From an uncultured Eubacteriales bacterium (GTDB lineage Bacteria > Bacillota > Clostridia > Oscillospirales > Oscillospiraceae), in NCBI GenBank assembly GCA_900553135.1, contig USCO01000048.1:1-14189 (forward strand): a stretch of DNA of 14,189 nucleotides. The letters are read 5' to 3'. Shown piece by piece: positions 1-7,286 of the stretch. The position numbers and the translations under genes were made by a program. Under the pieces are notes generated by a model. The model saw nothing but the letters and a program-made list of their open reading frames with translations. It made no database searches and had not been told where the DNA came from. Each line of letters opens with the position of its first letter. The stretch's first letter is position 1.

Positions 1-1935
1 CATCTCGGCCATGGGCACCTCGGCCTCGATGACCTGCTCGCCGCTGGCGGTGGGAGTCATACCCATGACGCGGCCGCGGCGCTTGTTCAGATCGCCGATG
101 ACGTCGCCCATGTAGCTGTCGGGCACGGTGACCTTCAGCTCGCCCACGGGCTCCAGCAGCACGGGGTTGGCCTCGGGCATGGCGGCCTTGTAGGCCAGCT
201 GAGCGGCGGTCTTGAAGGCGATTTCAGAGGAGTCCACGGGGTGGTAGCTTCCATCATACAGCACGGCCTTCAGGTTGACCACGGGGTAACCGGCCAGAGG
301 ACCATGGACGCAGGCTTCGCGTAAACCCTTTTCCACGGCGGGGAAGAAGTTCTTGGGCACGGAACCGCCGAACACTTCCTCGGCAAAGACCATCTCTTCC
401 TGGTCGAAGTTGGGCTCAAAGCGGATCCACACGTCACCGAACTGGCCGCTGCCGCCGGTCTGCTTCTTGTGGCGGCCCTGCTTGGACACGGTCTTGCGGA
501 TCTTCTCACGGTAGGGCACGCGGGGCGTCTTCAGCTCCACGTCCACGTTGAAGCGGCTCTTCAGCTTGGACACCAGCACATCCACCTGGATGTCGCCGGC
601 GGCGTAAATGACCATCTGGTGGGTCTCGGCGTTGTTGACCACGGAGAAGGAGGGATCTTCCTCGTTCATGCGGTTCAGACCCTGGGCAACCTTGTCCTCC
701 TGGCCGCGGGTCTTGGGGGCGATGGCCACGGAGTAGTTGGGCTCGGCGAAGGGGATGGGAGACAGGGAGATGACCTTACGGGGATCACACAGGGTGTCGC
801 CGGTCTTGACCTTCTCCATCTTGCCGATGGCGCCGATGTCGCCGCAGGAGAGCTCCTTGACCTCCTCGGCCTTCTTGCCCCGCATCTGATACAGGCGGCC
901 CAGCTTCTCGGTGTTGCCGGTGCTGGAGTCCACCAGGGACAGATCGGAGGTGATGTTGCCGGAGAGAACCTTGATGAAGGAGTACTTGCCGTACTGGTCG
1001 GAGACGGTCTTAAACACGAAGGCGCAGGGCACGCCGCCGGGAGCCACCGCGAACTCCTCCTTGGTGCCGTCGGGGGCCACGCCCTTACGCATGTTGCCCT
1101 CGGCGGGGTTGGGCATGAGCTCCACGATGTTGTCCATGAGCATCAGGGAGCCCATGGTGTTCACGGCGGAGCCGCACAGCACGGGGAACAGGGACAGCTC
1201 CCGCACGCCCTGGCGCAGGCCCTGGATCATTTCCACGTAAGTAAAGTCCTCGCCGGAGAAGAACTTGTCCATGAACTCCTCGCTGGTCTCGGCCACGGAC
1301 TCCTTCAGGGCGTCGTTGAACTCGGTGATGACCTCTTCCTTGCCCTCGGGGATGTCGATCTCCACGCGCTTGCCGTTCTGCATCTCGTAGGCGCGCTTGT
1401 TGAGCACGTCGATGATGCCGGTGACCTTCTTGTTCTCGTCCCAGATGGGCACCACCACGGGAGCGATCTTGTTGCCGAAGCGCTCACGCAGGGCCTCGAA
1501 GGTGGCGTTGTAGTCGGAATTCTCCTCGTCGGTCTTGGAGATGTAGATAAAGCGGGGCATGTCCCGCTCCTCGCAGTACTTCCACGCCTTCTCCAGGCCC
1601 ACGGAGATACCGTCCTTGGCGGAGCAGACGATGATGGCCGCGTCGGCCACGGTCAAAGCCTCCATCACCTCGCCGGCAAAGTCAAAGCCGCCCGGGGTGT
1701 CCAGCACGTTGATCTTACAGCCCTTGTATTCCAGGGGGGCCACGGAGGTGGAGATGGAAATCTGACGCTTGGTCTCCTCGGGGTCGTAGTCACAGACGGT
1801 GTTGCCGTCCACGGACTTGCCCATGCGGTCGATGGCGCCGGTCATATAGAGCAGGCTCTCTGCCAAAGCGGTCTTTCCGCTTCCGCCGTGACCCAGCAAG
1901 CAGACGTTGCGAATGTTTTGTACAGAATAGCTCAT
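1..1935 (-). CDS. Elongation factor G-like translational GTPase (EF-G paralogue), C-terminus cut by window edge
   Basis: Ribosome-associated GTPase of the EF-G family; canonical members drive translocation and ribosome recycling. 645 codons are present, and family length of about 690 suggests some 45 residues are missing beyond base 1. Start ATG at 1935 has AGGAG (on the complement of 1946-1950) ten bases upstream. The P-loop GHGGSGKT is at residues 15-22. The G3 motif reads DTPGGFDF (79-86), where canonical EF-G has DTPGHVDF, so the catalytic histidine position is glycine. The G4 motif reads SKTD (133-136) instead of NKMD. Domain II-V sequence follows, including a domain IV-like part around residues 485-560. 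These changes fit the EF-G2/EF-G-like paralogue class better than housekeeping FusA, and no rpsL/rpsG/tuf genes are adjacent. Family assignment is sure; exact role is not. Confidence 0.93.
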   Translation of the reverse strand, partial: MSYSVQNIRNVCLLGHGGSGKTALAESLLYMTGAIDRMGKSVDGNTVCDYDPEETKRQISISTSVAPLEYKGCKINVLDTPGGFDFAGEVMEALTVADAAIIVCSAKDGISVGLEKAWKYCEERDMPRFIYISKTDEENSDYNATFEALRERFGNKIAPVVVPIWDENKKVTGIIDVLNKRAYEMQNGKRVEIDIPEGKEEVITEFNDALKESVAETSEEFMDKFFSGEDFTYVEMIQGLRQGVRELSLFPVLCGSAVNTMGSLMLMDNIVELMPNPAEGNMRKGVAPDGTKEEFAVAPGGVPCAFVFKTVSDQYGKYSFIKVLSGNITSDLSLVDSSTGNTEKLGRLYQMRGKKAEEVKELSCGDIGAIGKMEKVKTGDTLCDPRKVISLSPIPFAEPNYSVAIAPKTRGQEDKVAQGLNRMNEEDPSFSVVNNAETHQMVIYAAGDIQVDVLVSKLKSRFNVDVELKTPRVPYREKIRKTVSKQGRHKKQTGGSGQFGDVWIRFEPNFDQEEMVFAEEVFGGSVPKNFFPAVEKGLREACVHGPLAGYPVVNLKAVLYDGSYHPVDSSEIAFKTAAQLAYKAAMPEANPVLLEPVGELKVTVPDSYMGDVIGDLNKRRGRVMGMTPTASGEQVIEAEVPMAEM

Positions 1936-2019
1936 GTCGATTCCACTCCTTAAGTTTCAAGCATCCATGTCATATATCTGCCCAAATTGACGGGACCGAT
2001 ATAGTACAATCTGTTGGGT

Positions 2020-2048
2020 ATTATATCTTAAAATATGGTTTCTGGCAA
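2020..2048 (-). promoter_or_regulatory. Promoter of the EF-G-like gene
   Basis: On the minus strand TTGCCA (2043-2048) and a perfect TATAAT (2020-2025) are separated by 17 bp. Transcription would start near 2012, leaving an untranslated leader of roughly 75 bases before the ATG at 1935. The surrounding AT-rich stretch contrasts with the GC-rich genes. The rest of the gap up to the terminator (2049-2161) shows nothing I can assign. Confidence 0.82.
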
Positions 2049-2161
2049 CTGTTTTTTTGGCGCATAGCACACCGCCGCCCCTGTGACCGCCGGTCTTGAC
2101 GTCCTGTTTTTCGTGAAAAGTGCCCAATTTTAGTAAAAACACACAAATCCAACTACAAAAC

Positions 2162-2190
2162 AAAAAAAGCCCCGGATTTCTCCGGGGCTT
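2162..2190 (-). terminator. Rho-independent terminator of the sigma/anti-sigma operon
   Basis: Read on the minus strand, arms AAGCCCCGG and CCGGGGCTT (2182-2190 and 2167-2175) enclose a six-base loop and are followed by a run of seven T (2162-2168). It lies 22 bases beyond the anti-sigma stop codon, so it closes that operon and insulates the EF-G-like gene. Confidence 0.9.
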
Positions 2191-2212
2191 TCCGTTCCAA
2201 TTTTTTCTTGTC

Positions 2213-3073
2213 TCAGCCGCCCAATACCACCCGGCACTGGCTGCTCCAGGGGCGGGCGGGGACCTCCACCTGCTCCCCGGCGTCCTCCAGGGCCTTTATG
2301 ATCTGCTCCAGGACGGAGGCGTCCACCAGGCAGGAGACCTGGCCGTTTTCCTCCACCTGCCACTCATCCAGGGCGGGCAGCAGGGCCCCCACCGACTCGG
2401 GCAGGACGTCCAGTACAAAGACGGTCTGGGTGTTGGCCGCCGCGGTGTAGGCGTCCGACTGGGGAGAGCGCTCCTGGCTGGGCACCTCCTGCTGGGCCTG
2501 GCCGCTCTGGACGGCGGGGCTGTCCTGTTTGGGCTCCTGCTGGGGCTGCTCCTGAGCGGGCTCCTGCTGGGGCAGGTCCCGGGTCTGCTGTTCCTGCTGG
2601 GGAACGCTGTCCGACTGGGGAAGCTCCTCCTGCTGGGGGGTCTCCTCCTGCTGGACGTTCTCCTGTCCCCGGTTGGCGGGGGCGGGCTGGGACTGGGAGG
2701 TGCCGCTCTGCTGGCCGGGCACCTGGCTGCTTCCGGACAACAGGCCGGGGTTGAAAGCGTACAGGCCCAGGCAGATGACGGCGCAGGCGGCAAGGCCGCC
2801 CACCGTGCGGAACCAGGGCCGCAGTCCCAGGGGCACCGGCTTCTTCTCCCGGCGGATGGCCGCCATCACCGAGGGGGCCAGGGTGTCGGGGGCGGGGGTC
2901 TCTTCCAGCTCTCCCATGAGCTGGTGCAGCTCCGTCAGCTCCCGGGCCAGGGCCCGGCACTGGGGGCAGGCTGCCAGGTGTTCCTCCAGGGCGGTCTGCT
3001 CCTGGGGCGTCAGGTCGCCGTCCAGCCCGCGGCTGATCTGCTCCAGGCTGTCTTCACAGTTCCACAGGGCCAT
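2213..3073 (-). CDS. Membrane anti-sigma factor with zinc-finger (zf-HC2) domain
   Basis: Predicted anti-sigma factor for the ECF sigma factor encoded directly upstream. The 286-residue protein has a cytoplasmic zinc-binding domain with Cys6 and a HxxxCxxC motif (H32, C36, C39). One transmembrane helix follows at about 90-107 (VGGLAACAVICLGLYAF). A long Gln/Pro/Glu/Ser-rich linker spans about 112-210, and a folded-looking extracytoplasmic tail of about 75 residues ends the protein. The ATG at 3073 is preferred because AAGGAAGG sits eight bases upstream; a GTG at 3082, overlapping the sigma stop codon as GTGA, is the alternative. Either arrangement implies translational coupling. By family analogy it holds the sigma factor at the membrane until a signal releases it. 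The linker is unusually long and low in complexity; the ligand or signal is unknown. Confidence 0.88.
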   Translation of the reverse strand: MALWNCEDSLEQISRGLDGDLTPQEQTALEEHLAACPQCRALARELTELHQLMGELEETPAPDTLAPSVMAAIRREKKPVPLGLRPWFRTVGGLAACAVICLGLYAFNPGLLSGSSQVPGQQSGTSQSQPAPANRGQENVQQEETPQQEELPQSDSVPQQEQQTRDLPQQEPAQEQPQQEPKQDSPAVQSGQAQQEVPSQERSPQSDAYTAAANTQTVFVLDVLPESVGALLPALDEWQVEENGQVSCLVDASVLEQIIKALEDAGEQVEVPARPWSSQCRVVLGG

Positions 3074-3078
3074 GGCGG

Positions 3079-3699
3079 TCACCTTCCTTTCTTGCCTTTG
3101 CCCGGTTCTTCTATTGGGGTAGACGCTTCCGGGGCAAAAAAGTTCCCCTTGGCGGTAAGAATTTTTTTCAGGGCCAGACGGGCCCGGGCAATGCGGGATT
3201 TTACCGTCCCCGGGTCCAGGTCCAGAGCCTGGCCGATCTCCTGATAGGACAGTCCCTGCAGCTCCCGCAGCACCAGCACCTGGCGGTGGGGGTCGGAGAG
3301 GGATTGCAGCCCCTCCTCCACCGCCCGCCTGGCCTCCTGGCGCTCCAGCTGAAGGGCGGGGTCGGCCTGGTGATCGGCGGGCTCCCAGGGGCGCTCCTCG
3401 TCCTCCAGGGACCGGGCGTCCTCCACCTGGGACCTTCGTTTTCGCTTGCGCAGGTGGTCGATGCAGGCGTTGCTGGCCAGGCGGTAGAGCCAGGTGGAGA
3501 AGCTGCTGTCCCCCTTGAAGGAGGGCAGGGCCCGCCAGGCGTTGAGGAAGGCCTCCTGGGCCGCGTCCTGGGCGTCCTCGGGATTGCCCACCATCCGCAG
3601 GCAGAGACTATATACTTTGTTCTGATGGGCCAGCATCAGCTGCTCAAATGCCTCTGGGTCCCCCCGTTTGGCCCGGGCGATCAGTTCCCCTTCCTCCAT
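3079..3699 (-). CDS. ECF-type RNA polymerase sigma factor (sigma-70 family, SigW/RpoE-like)
   Basis: Alternative sigma factor of 206 residues. Region 2 covers about 17-90, with the core-binding stretch EDAQDAAQEAFLNAW (41-55) and STWLYRLASNACIDHLRKRKRR (68-89) typical of regions 2.3-2.4. A charged linker follows, then region 4 at about 129-181 with the helix-turn-helix GLSYQEIGQALDLDPGTVKS (149-168). The ATG at 3699 is chosen because AAGGAGGTG (complement of 3706-3714) lies just upstream. The frame stays open to 3846, but that extension is encoded by the palindromic repeat and is not credible as protein. The downstream anti-sigma gene follows within five bases. Such pairs usually control envelope-stress regulons and are autoregulated; I could not identify a matching promoter here. 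Confidence 0.94.
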   Translation of the reverse strand: MEEGELIARAKRGDPEAFEQLMLAHQNKVYSLCLRMVGNPEDAQDAAQEAFLNAWRALPSFKGDSSFSTWLYRLASNACIDHLRKRKRRSQVEDARSLEDEERPWEPADHQADPALQLERQEARRAVEEGLQSLSDPHRQVLVLRELQGLSYQEIGQALDLDPGTVKSRIARARLALKKILTAKGNFFAPEASTPIEEPGKGKKGR

Positions 3700-3719
3700 C
3701 TTCTCCACCTCCTTCCCTC

Positions 3720-4230
3720 CCGCTTTCTTGAAAGAAAGCTTGGCAAAGAACTTTGCGGAAAACTTCGTTTTCCTTCTGTCTGATTTCAGTACCATATCCC
3801 GGGAATGGGGCTTTCCCTGTTTCAGGGCGCGGGCGGATGGGGACATCCGCCCCTACCCCCAATACGGCAGTCTTTCCGTAGGGGCCGATGTCCTCATCGG
3901 CCCGTGAGCCACCGCCAGGTTCAACAGCTTGGCACAACCCAGGCGGACCAGGTAGGAGCGGCAGGTCCAAACCTCCGCCCTGCCAGGGCCCAGTGGCCCG
4001 GAAGGAGGGGCAGACGCCACTCAGAGTTTGCCCGCCGGACGAGATTTCCCGCCGAAGGGGCCCTTCCAAAACGGCGTTTTGGTTCCTTTGCCGCCGCGGG
4101 CAAAGGAACCCGCCGCCGGGGCGGCGGAATTCCCCCAGAAACGCTGCCATATCGGTACGGGCGGATCATGTCCACCCCTACGAATGTTTCCCCGTGGGTA
4201 GGGGCCGGTGTCCTCACCGGCCCGCCCGGC
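3720..4230. repeat. Palindrome mosaic, copy A (REP/BIME-like)
   Basis: Gene-free stretch between dus and the sigma gene built of hairpins. In order: the near-palindrome CTTTCTT-GA-AAGAAAG (3723-3738); GGAAAAC-TTC-GTTTTCC (3757-3773); GGGCGGATG/CATCCGCCC then CTAC (3831-3856); GTAG then GGGCCGATG/CATCGGCCC (3878-3903). A block shared with copy C (about 3973-4112) includes CAAAAC-GGC-GTTTTG and GGTTCCTTTGCC/GGCAAAGGAACC (4081-4110). Next come CCGCCGCC/GGCGGCGG, a degenerate hairpin at about 4158-4181, and GTAG then GGGCCGGTG/CACCGGCCC (4198-4223). No sensible coding potential was seen. It lies downstream of dus and immediately upstream of the sigma ribosome binding site. Confidence 0.85.
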
Positions 4231-4238
4231 GGAACTCT

Positions 4239-5210
4239 TTAGGTCAAATCCCGCAAAATCCCCTTGGTGACCCGGTACACGTCCTCCAGGGTGGTGATCT
4301 TCACGATCTGCTCCTTGTAGTACCCGGCGTGGGGCACGCCTTTGAGGTACCAGGCGTAGTGCCGCCGGGCCTCCAGGCAGGCGATCTTCTCCCCCTTGTT
4401 GGCGGCGGAGAGTTCAAACTGGCGCACGGCGGTGCGGCAGCGCTCCTCCAGCGGGGGCATCTCGGGGATCTCCCGCCCCTCCAGAGCAGCCTTGCACTGG
4501 GCAAACAGCCAGGGGTTTCCAAACACGCCCCGGCCGATCATGGCCATGTCCGCCCCGGTGTACTTCAGGATGCGGGGGGCGTCCTGGGCCTTGAACACGT
4601 CTCCGTTGGCCATCACGGGGATCTTCACCGCCTTTTTGACCTCCCGGATCCAGTCCCAGTTGGCCGTTCCGGCGTACATCTGGTTGCGGGTACGGCCGTG
4701 GACGGCCACGGCGGCGGCCCCCGCCTGCTCCATGGCTTTGGCAAACTCCACGCAGTTGATGGAGCCCTTGTCCCAGCCCAGGCGGAATTTCACCGTCACG
4801 GGGCAGCCCGCGCCCCGGATGACCGCCTCCAGCACCTTTACCGCCTTGTCCGGGTCCCGCATGAGGCCCGAGCCGTCCCCGGAATTTGCCACCTTGGGCA
4901 CGGGGCAGCCCATGTTGATGTCGATGATATCGGCCCCGGATACCTCGTGGGCGATGGCGGCTCCCTCCTGCATGCACACGGGATCGCTGCCGAAGATCTG
5001 GGCGGCGGCGGGGTGTTCTCCCTCCCCCAGCTGCAGCAGGGGAATGGTTTTCTTATCCTGATAACACAGGGCCTTGGCGCTGACCATCTCGGTGCAGGTC
5101 AGTCCCGCCCCCTGCTCCCGGCAGATGGTGCGGAAAGCCACGTCGGTGACCCCGGCCATGGGGGCCAGGGCCAGCGGTGTTTCGATGTTGATTCCAGCAA
5201 TGGATACCAT
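4239..5210 (-). CDS. dus: tRNA-dihydrouridine synthase (DusB-like)
   Basis: FMN-dependent enzyme that reduces specific uridines in the tRNA D-loop to dihydrouridine using NADPH. The 323-residue protein starts with the family signature TPLALAPMAGVTDVAFR (11-27). It carries the catalytic cysteine in INMGCPVPKV (Cys102), and the FMN/TIM-barrel motifs HGRTRNQMY, VMANGDV and MIGRGVFGNPW. Length and motif order match DusB-type bacterial Dus proteins. The ATG at 5210 has AGGAGG four bases upstream; the frame extends to 5357 without a binding site and across the promoter, so that extension is rejected. It is transcribed from its own promoter, divergently from the ATPase gene, and runs into the palindrome mosaic without an obvious T-run terminator. 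Confidence 0.95.
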   Translation of the reverse strand: MVSIAGINIETPLALAPMAGVTDVAFRTICREQGAGLTCTEMVSAKALCYQDKKTIPLLQLGEGEHPAAAQIFGSDPVCMQEGAAIAHEVSGADIIDINMGCPVPKVANSGDGSGLMRDPDKAVKVLEAVIRGAGCPVTVKFRLGWDKGSINCVEFAKAMEQAGAAAVAVHGRTRNQMYAGTANWDWIREVKKAVKIPVMANGDVFKAQDAPRILKYTGADMAMIGRGVFGNPWLFAQCKAALEGREIPEMPPLEERCRTAVRQFELSAANKGEKIACLEARRHYAWYLKGVPHAGYYKEQIVKITTLEDVYRVTKGILRDLT

Positions 5211-5259
5211 GCTTCCTCCTATGGTACAGGGCGGAACAGCCGCCCGAAATATCCCCGTC

Positions 5260-5289
5260 ATTGTATCACAGGGGGAAGTCGGTTGACAA
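5260..5289 (-). promoter_or_regulatory. Promoter of dus
   Basis: Minus-strand TTGTCA (5284-5289) and TACAAT (5260-5265) are 18 bp apart. The leader contains a small hairpin, GGGCGG-CTGTT-CCGCCC on the minus strand (5229-5245), shortly before the ribosome binding site. The -35 box overlaps that of the opposite promoter almost completely. Confidence 0.75.
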
Positions 5290-5311
5290 GGCTGGGGGAA
5301 GTCATTAAAAT
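5283..5311 (+). promoter_or_regulatory. Promoter of the DUF815-type ATPase gene
   Basis: Consensus TTGACA (5283-5288) and TAAAAT (5306-5311) are separated by exactly 17 bp. The expected start near 5318 leaves a short leader of about 25 bases, containing AAAGGAGAG before the ATG at 5344. The promoter placement also argues against translation starting at 5311. Confidence 0.85.
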
Positions 5312-5343
5312 TGGGACAAACCCTGGAAAAAGGAGAGAGAACC

Positions 5344-6546
5344 ATGGAATTGACCACACTCAGCGCCGCCCTGGCCGGGGTGTCCGCTTACCGTTATCTC
5401 CTGGACGCCCCCCTTCTGTCCCTGGCTGGCCAGCTGCTGGCCGCCTGCGGAGAGGGCGCGGGCCAGCGCGCTCTGGAGACATACACCAAGATTTTCTATG
5501 AACTGCGCCGGGAAGGGTTCCTGGGCCTTGGGGACTGGCTGTGGGACCAGCTGCGCTACACGGAGAGCCCCTACGGCGCTCTGGTGGACCGCCAGGGCAG
5601 CGACCCCGCCCTGGAAAACGCCGCCCGGCGGGAGGTGGAGCTCTTCGCCCAGCTGGCCATGGTGCCCTGTGAGCGCTACCACCAGGCCATGAAGGCCGTC
5701 CTGCCCCCGGAGTACGCCCCGGTGGTAGACAGCCTGCCTCAGTGGGACAACAGCGCTCCCTTTGATTTTGACGCCCTCACCGCCTTTTACCGGGAAAAGG
5801 GCTGCGGCCTGTACGCCCGGTACCGGGCCTTCCTGTGGGAGGAAGGCAAGCTGGTGCCCGTGGCCGACCCGGACTGCCCCCAGCAGGTGGAGCTGCTGGG
5901 CTACGAGCAGCAGCGCAAGCAGGTGCTGGACAACACCAAGCTGCTGCTGGCGGGCCACCCGGCCAACAACGTGCTCCTCTTCGGCGACGGCGGCACGGGC
6001 AAGTCGGCCACGGTAAAGTCCATGCTGTATATGCCCGGCATGGAGGAGCTGCGCCTCATTGAGATTCAGAAGGAGAAGCTGGTGGGCATGCCCCAGCTCA
6101 TCCGCTCCCTGGAGGGACGGCGGCAGAAGTTCATCCTGTTCATTGACGACCTGGCCTTTGACCAGGACGACAAGACCTACTCCTCCATGAAGACCATTCT
6201 GGAGGGCGGCCTGGAAAAGCGGCCGGTGAACGTGGCCATCTACGCCACCTCCAACCGCCGCCACCTGGTGCGCCAGAACTTCTCCGACCGGGGCACCGAC
6301 GAGGTGGATGCCTTTGAGACCATCTCGGAAAAGACCGCTCTGGCCGAGCGCTTCGGCCTGCGCATCCCCTATCTCACCATGAGCAAGAAGGAGTACCTGG
6401 CCCTCATCGACCACCTGGCCGGGCTCAACGGCATCCACATGGACCGGGAGGTCCTCCACGCCAAGGCCATGGAGTGGGAGATCCGCCACGCCGGACGCAC
6501 GCCCCGGGTGGCTCGGCAGTTTATCTCTACTCTGGCACTTTCGTGA
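5344..6546 (+). CDS. AAA-type ATPase of the DUF815 family (COG2607-like)
   Basis: P-loop ATPase of unknown cellular role, 400 residues. The N-terminal about 180 residues are helical with no motif I recognise. The ATPase domain then shows a Walker A GDGGTGKS (214-221), Walker B FILFIDDL (263-270), a sensor-1-like ATSNRRHLV (301-309), and an ERFGLRI segment (335-341) with a candidate arginine finger. The order and wording match the DUF815 family found widely in Firmicutes and Proteobacteria. No signal peptide or membrane helix is visible, so it should be cytoplasmic. The ATG at 5344 has AGGAG eight bases upstream. It is a single-gene transcript: own promoter upstream and a strong terminator four bases after the stop. 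No functional partner is adjacent apart from divergent dus. Confidence 0.88.
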   Translation: MELTTLSAALAGVSAYRYLLDAPLLSLAGQLLAACGEGAGQRALETYTKIFYELRREGFLGLGDWLWDQLRYTESPYGALVDRQGSDPALENAARREVELFAQLAMVPCERYHQAMKAVLPPEYAPVVDSLPQWDNSAPFDFDALTAFYREKGCGLYARYRAFLWEEGKLVPVADPDCPQQVELLGYEQQRKQVLDNTKLLLAGHPANNVLLFGDGGTGKSATVKSMLYMPGMEELRLIEIQKEKLVGMPQLIRSLEGRRQKFILFIDDLAFDQDDKTYSSMKTILEGGLEKRPVNVAIYATSNRRHLVRQNFSDRGTDEVDAFETISEKTALAERFGLRIPYLTMSKKEYLALIDHLAGLNGIHMDREVLHAKAMEWEIRHAGRTPRVARQFISTLALS

Positions 6547-6549
6547 AAC

Positions 6550-6590
6550 AAAAAACGTTAGGCGATCCGTCGCCTAACGTTTTTTCTTTT
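6550..6590 (+). terminator. Strong, bidirectional-looking Rho-independent terminator
   Basis: A perfect 16-bp stem, AAAAAACGTTAGGCGA (6550-6565) and its complement (6570-6585), with loop TCCG and T-rich tails on both strands (6580-6590 for plus, 6550-6555 for minus). It starts four bases after the ATPase stop and could also stop transcripts arriving from the right. Confidence 0.95.
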
Positions 6591-6596
6591 GTGCGG

Positions 6597-7100
6597 CCGC
6601 TTTCTTGAAAGAAAGCTTGGCAAAGAACTTTTTGCGAAACTTCGTTTCGCTTCTTTGGGGCCCGTTGGTCTGTGCCATGTTGTTGAGCCTGGCGGTGGAC
6701 AACGGGCCGGTGGGACACCGGCTCCTACGGAAAGTCTGTCATATTGGGGTAGGGGCCGATGTCTCATCGGCCCGCAATGTCAGGATCAGCCCCTACGGCT
6801 GGTGGCACCAGGCGCGCTGTCCGCGTCCAGCCGGACTGCTTTCTTGATGCTGCCCGGCCAGCGGCAGCGGCGGGGAAGCGGGGACAATCCGCTGCACCGC
6901 CCGCGCCGGGTTTGAGGAACGACTGCCCGGGAAGCGTCCTCCGTAATGGGGTCCGGGGACTGGCGACTGGAGTGCTGGCACTCCCCGGAGCCAGCCCCCG
7001 GCGATTCTTTGGTTCCTTTCTGATCGCTCAGAAAGGAACACCCCGGCCAAAAAAGACTTCCGCCGCCCCGGCGGCGGGCCGATAAGACATCGGCCCCTAC
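6597..7100. repeat. Palindrome mosaic, copy B (REP/BIME-like)
   Basis: Gene-free stretch between the convergent ATPase and MurE-like genes. It opens with the same edge as copies A and C: CCGC, then CTTTCTT-GA-AAGAAAG (6600-6615), then the hairpin GCGAAAC-TTC-GTTTCGC (6634-6650). A block at about 6663-6773 is an inverted relative of 3831-3945 in copy A, with GGGCCGGTG/CACCGGCTC then CTAC (6704-6728), a 20-base spacer, and GTAG then GGGCCGATG/CATCGGCCC (6749-6773). About 6800-7000 is diverged, with a GGAGTGC/GCACTCC hairpin. It ends with GTTCCTTTCTGA-TCGC-TCAGAAAGGAAC (7012-7039), CCGCCGCC/GGCGGCGG, and GGGCCGAT/ATCGGCCC then CTAC (7076-7100). No believable gene was seen. Confidence 0.82.
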
Positions 7101-7119
7101 ACACAGATGCGCCTATGTC

Positions 7120-7168
7120 AAAACACAAAAAATCACAGGGGGCGGATGGAATCCATCCGCCCCCTGTG
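7120..7168 (-). terminator. Terminator of the MurE-like operon, made from a repeat-type palindrome
   Basis: A perfect 17-bp inverted repeat, CACAGGGGGCGGATGGA (7134-7150) and its complement (7152-7168). Read on the minus strand it is followed by ATTTTTTGTGTTTT (7133 down to 7120), the form of a Rho-independent terminator. It lies about 100 bases past the MurE-like stop. Its stem core GGGCGGATG is the same motif as in the mosaic palindromes. Confidence 0.8.
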
Positions 7169-7175
7169 GCACCAA

Positions 7176-7286
7176 CCCCGGAAAACCCGGGGAGTTTCCA
7201 CTCTTGAAGCGCTCCTAAACTCGCCGAGGCGAAGCGGAGCTTCGCAGGGTGCTTTTTTGCCTACTTTTTTCACGAAAAAAGTAGGC
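7176..7286. repeat. Cluster of three further inverted repeats at the 3' end of the MurE-like gene
   Basis: CCCCGG-AAAAC-CCGGGG (7176-7192), GCGAAGC-GGA-GCTTCGC (7229-7245), and a perfect 12-bp stem GCCTACTTTTTT-CACG-AAAAAAGTAGGC (7259-7286). The last overlaps the final codons and stop of the MurE-like gene. The A/T-rich arms could form a strong hairpin in the transcript of either strand. Confidence 0.75.

Noticed and set aside
469..1953. Long plus-strand open frame (494 residues) opposite the EF-G-like gene
   Set aside because: It is antisense to an intact, motif-bearing gene and has the His/Gly/Leu/Val-rich composition typical of GC-rich shadow frames, with no recognisable domain.
3700..3846. 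N-terminal extension of the sigma factor
   Set aside because: The extra 49 residues are encoded by the palindromic element; a related sequence arises in frame from copy C. The strong ribosome binding site points to 3699.
3888..4238. Open frames inside mosaic A as a small gene
   Set aside because: They exist in several frames at once because the DNA is GC-rich and palindromic, with no ribosome binding site and no conserved product between copies.
5211..5357. Longer dus protein starting at 5357
   Set aside because: The extension crosses the dus promoter and has no binding site, while AGGAGG precedes the ATG at 5210 and the family signature begins right after it.
6800..7000. Degraded transposase or insertion-sequence remnant in mosaic B
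   Set aside because: No transposase motif, no terminal inverted repeats and no target duplication could be seen; the stretch is better described as diverged mosaic.
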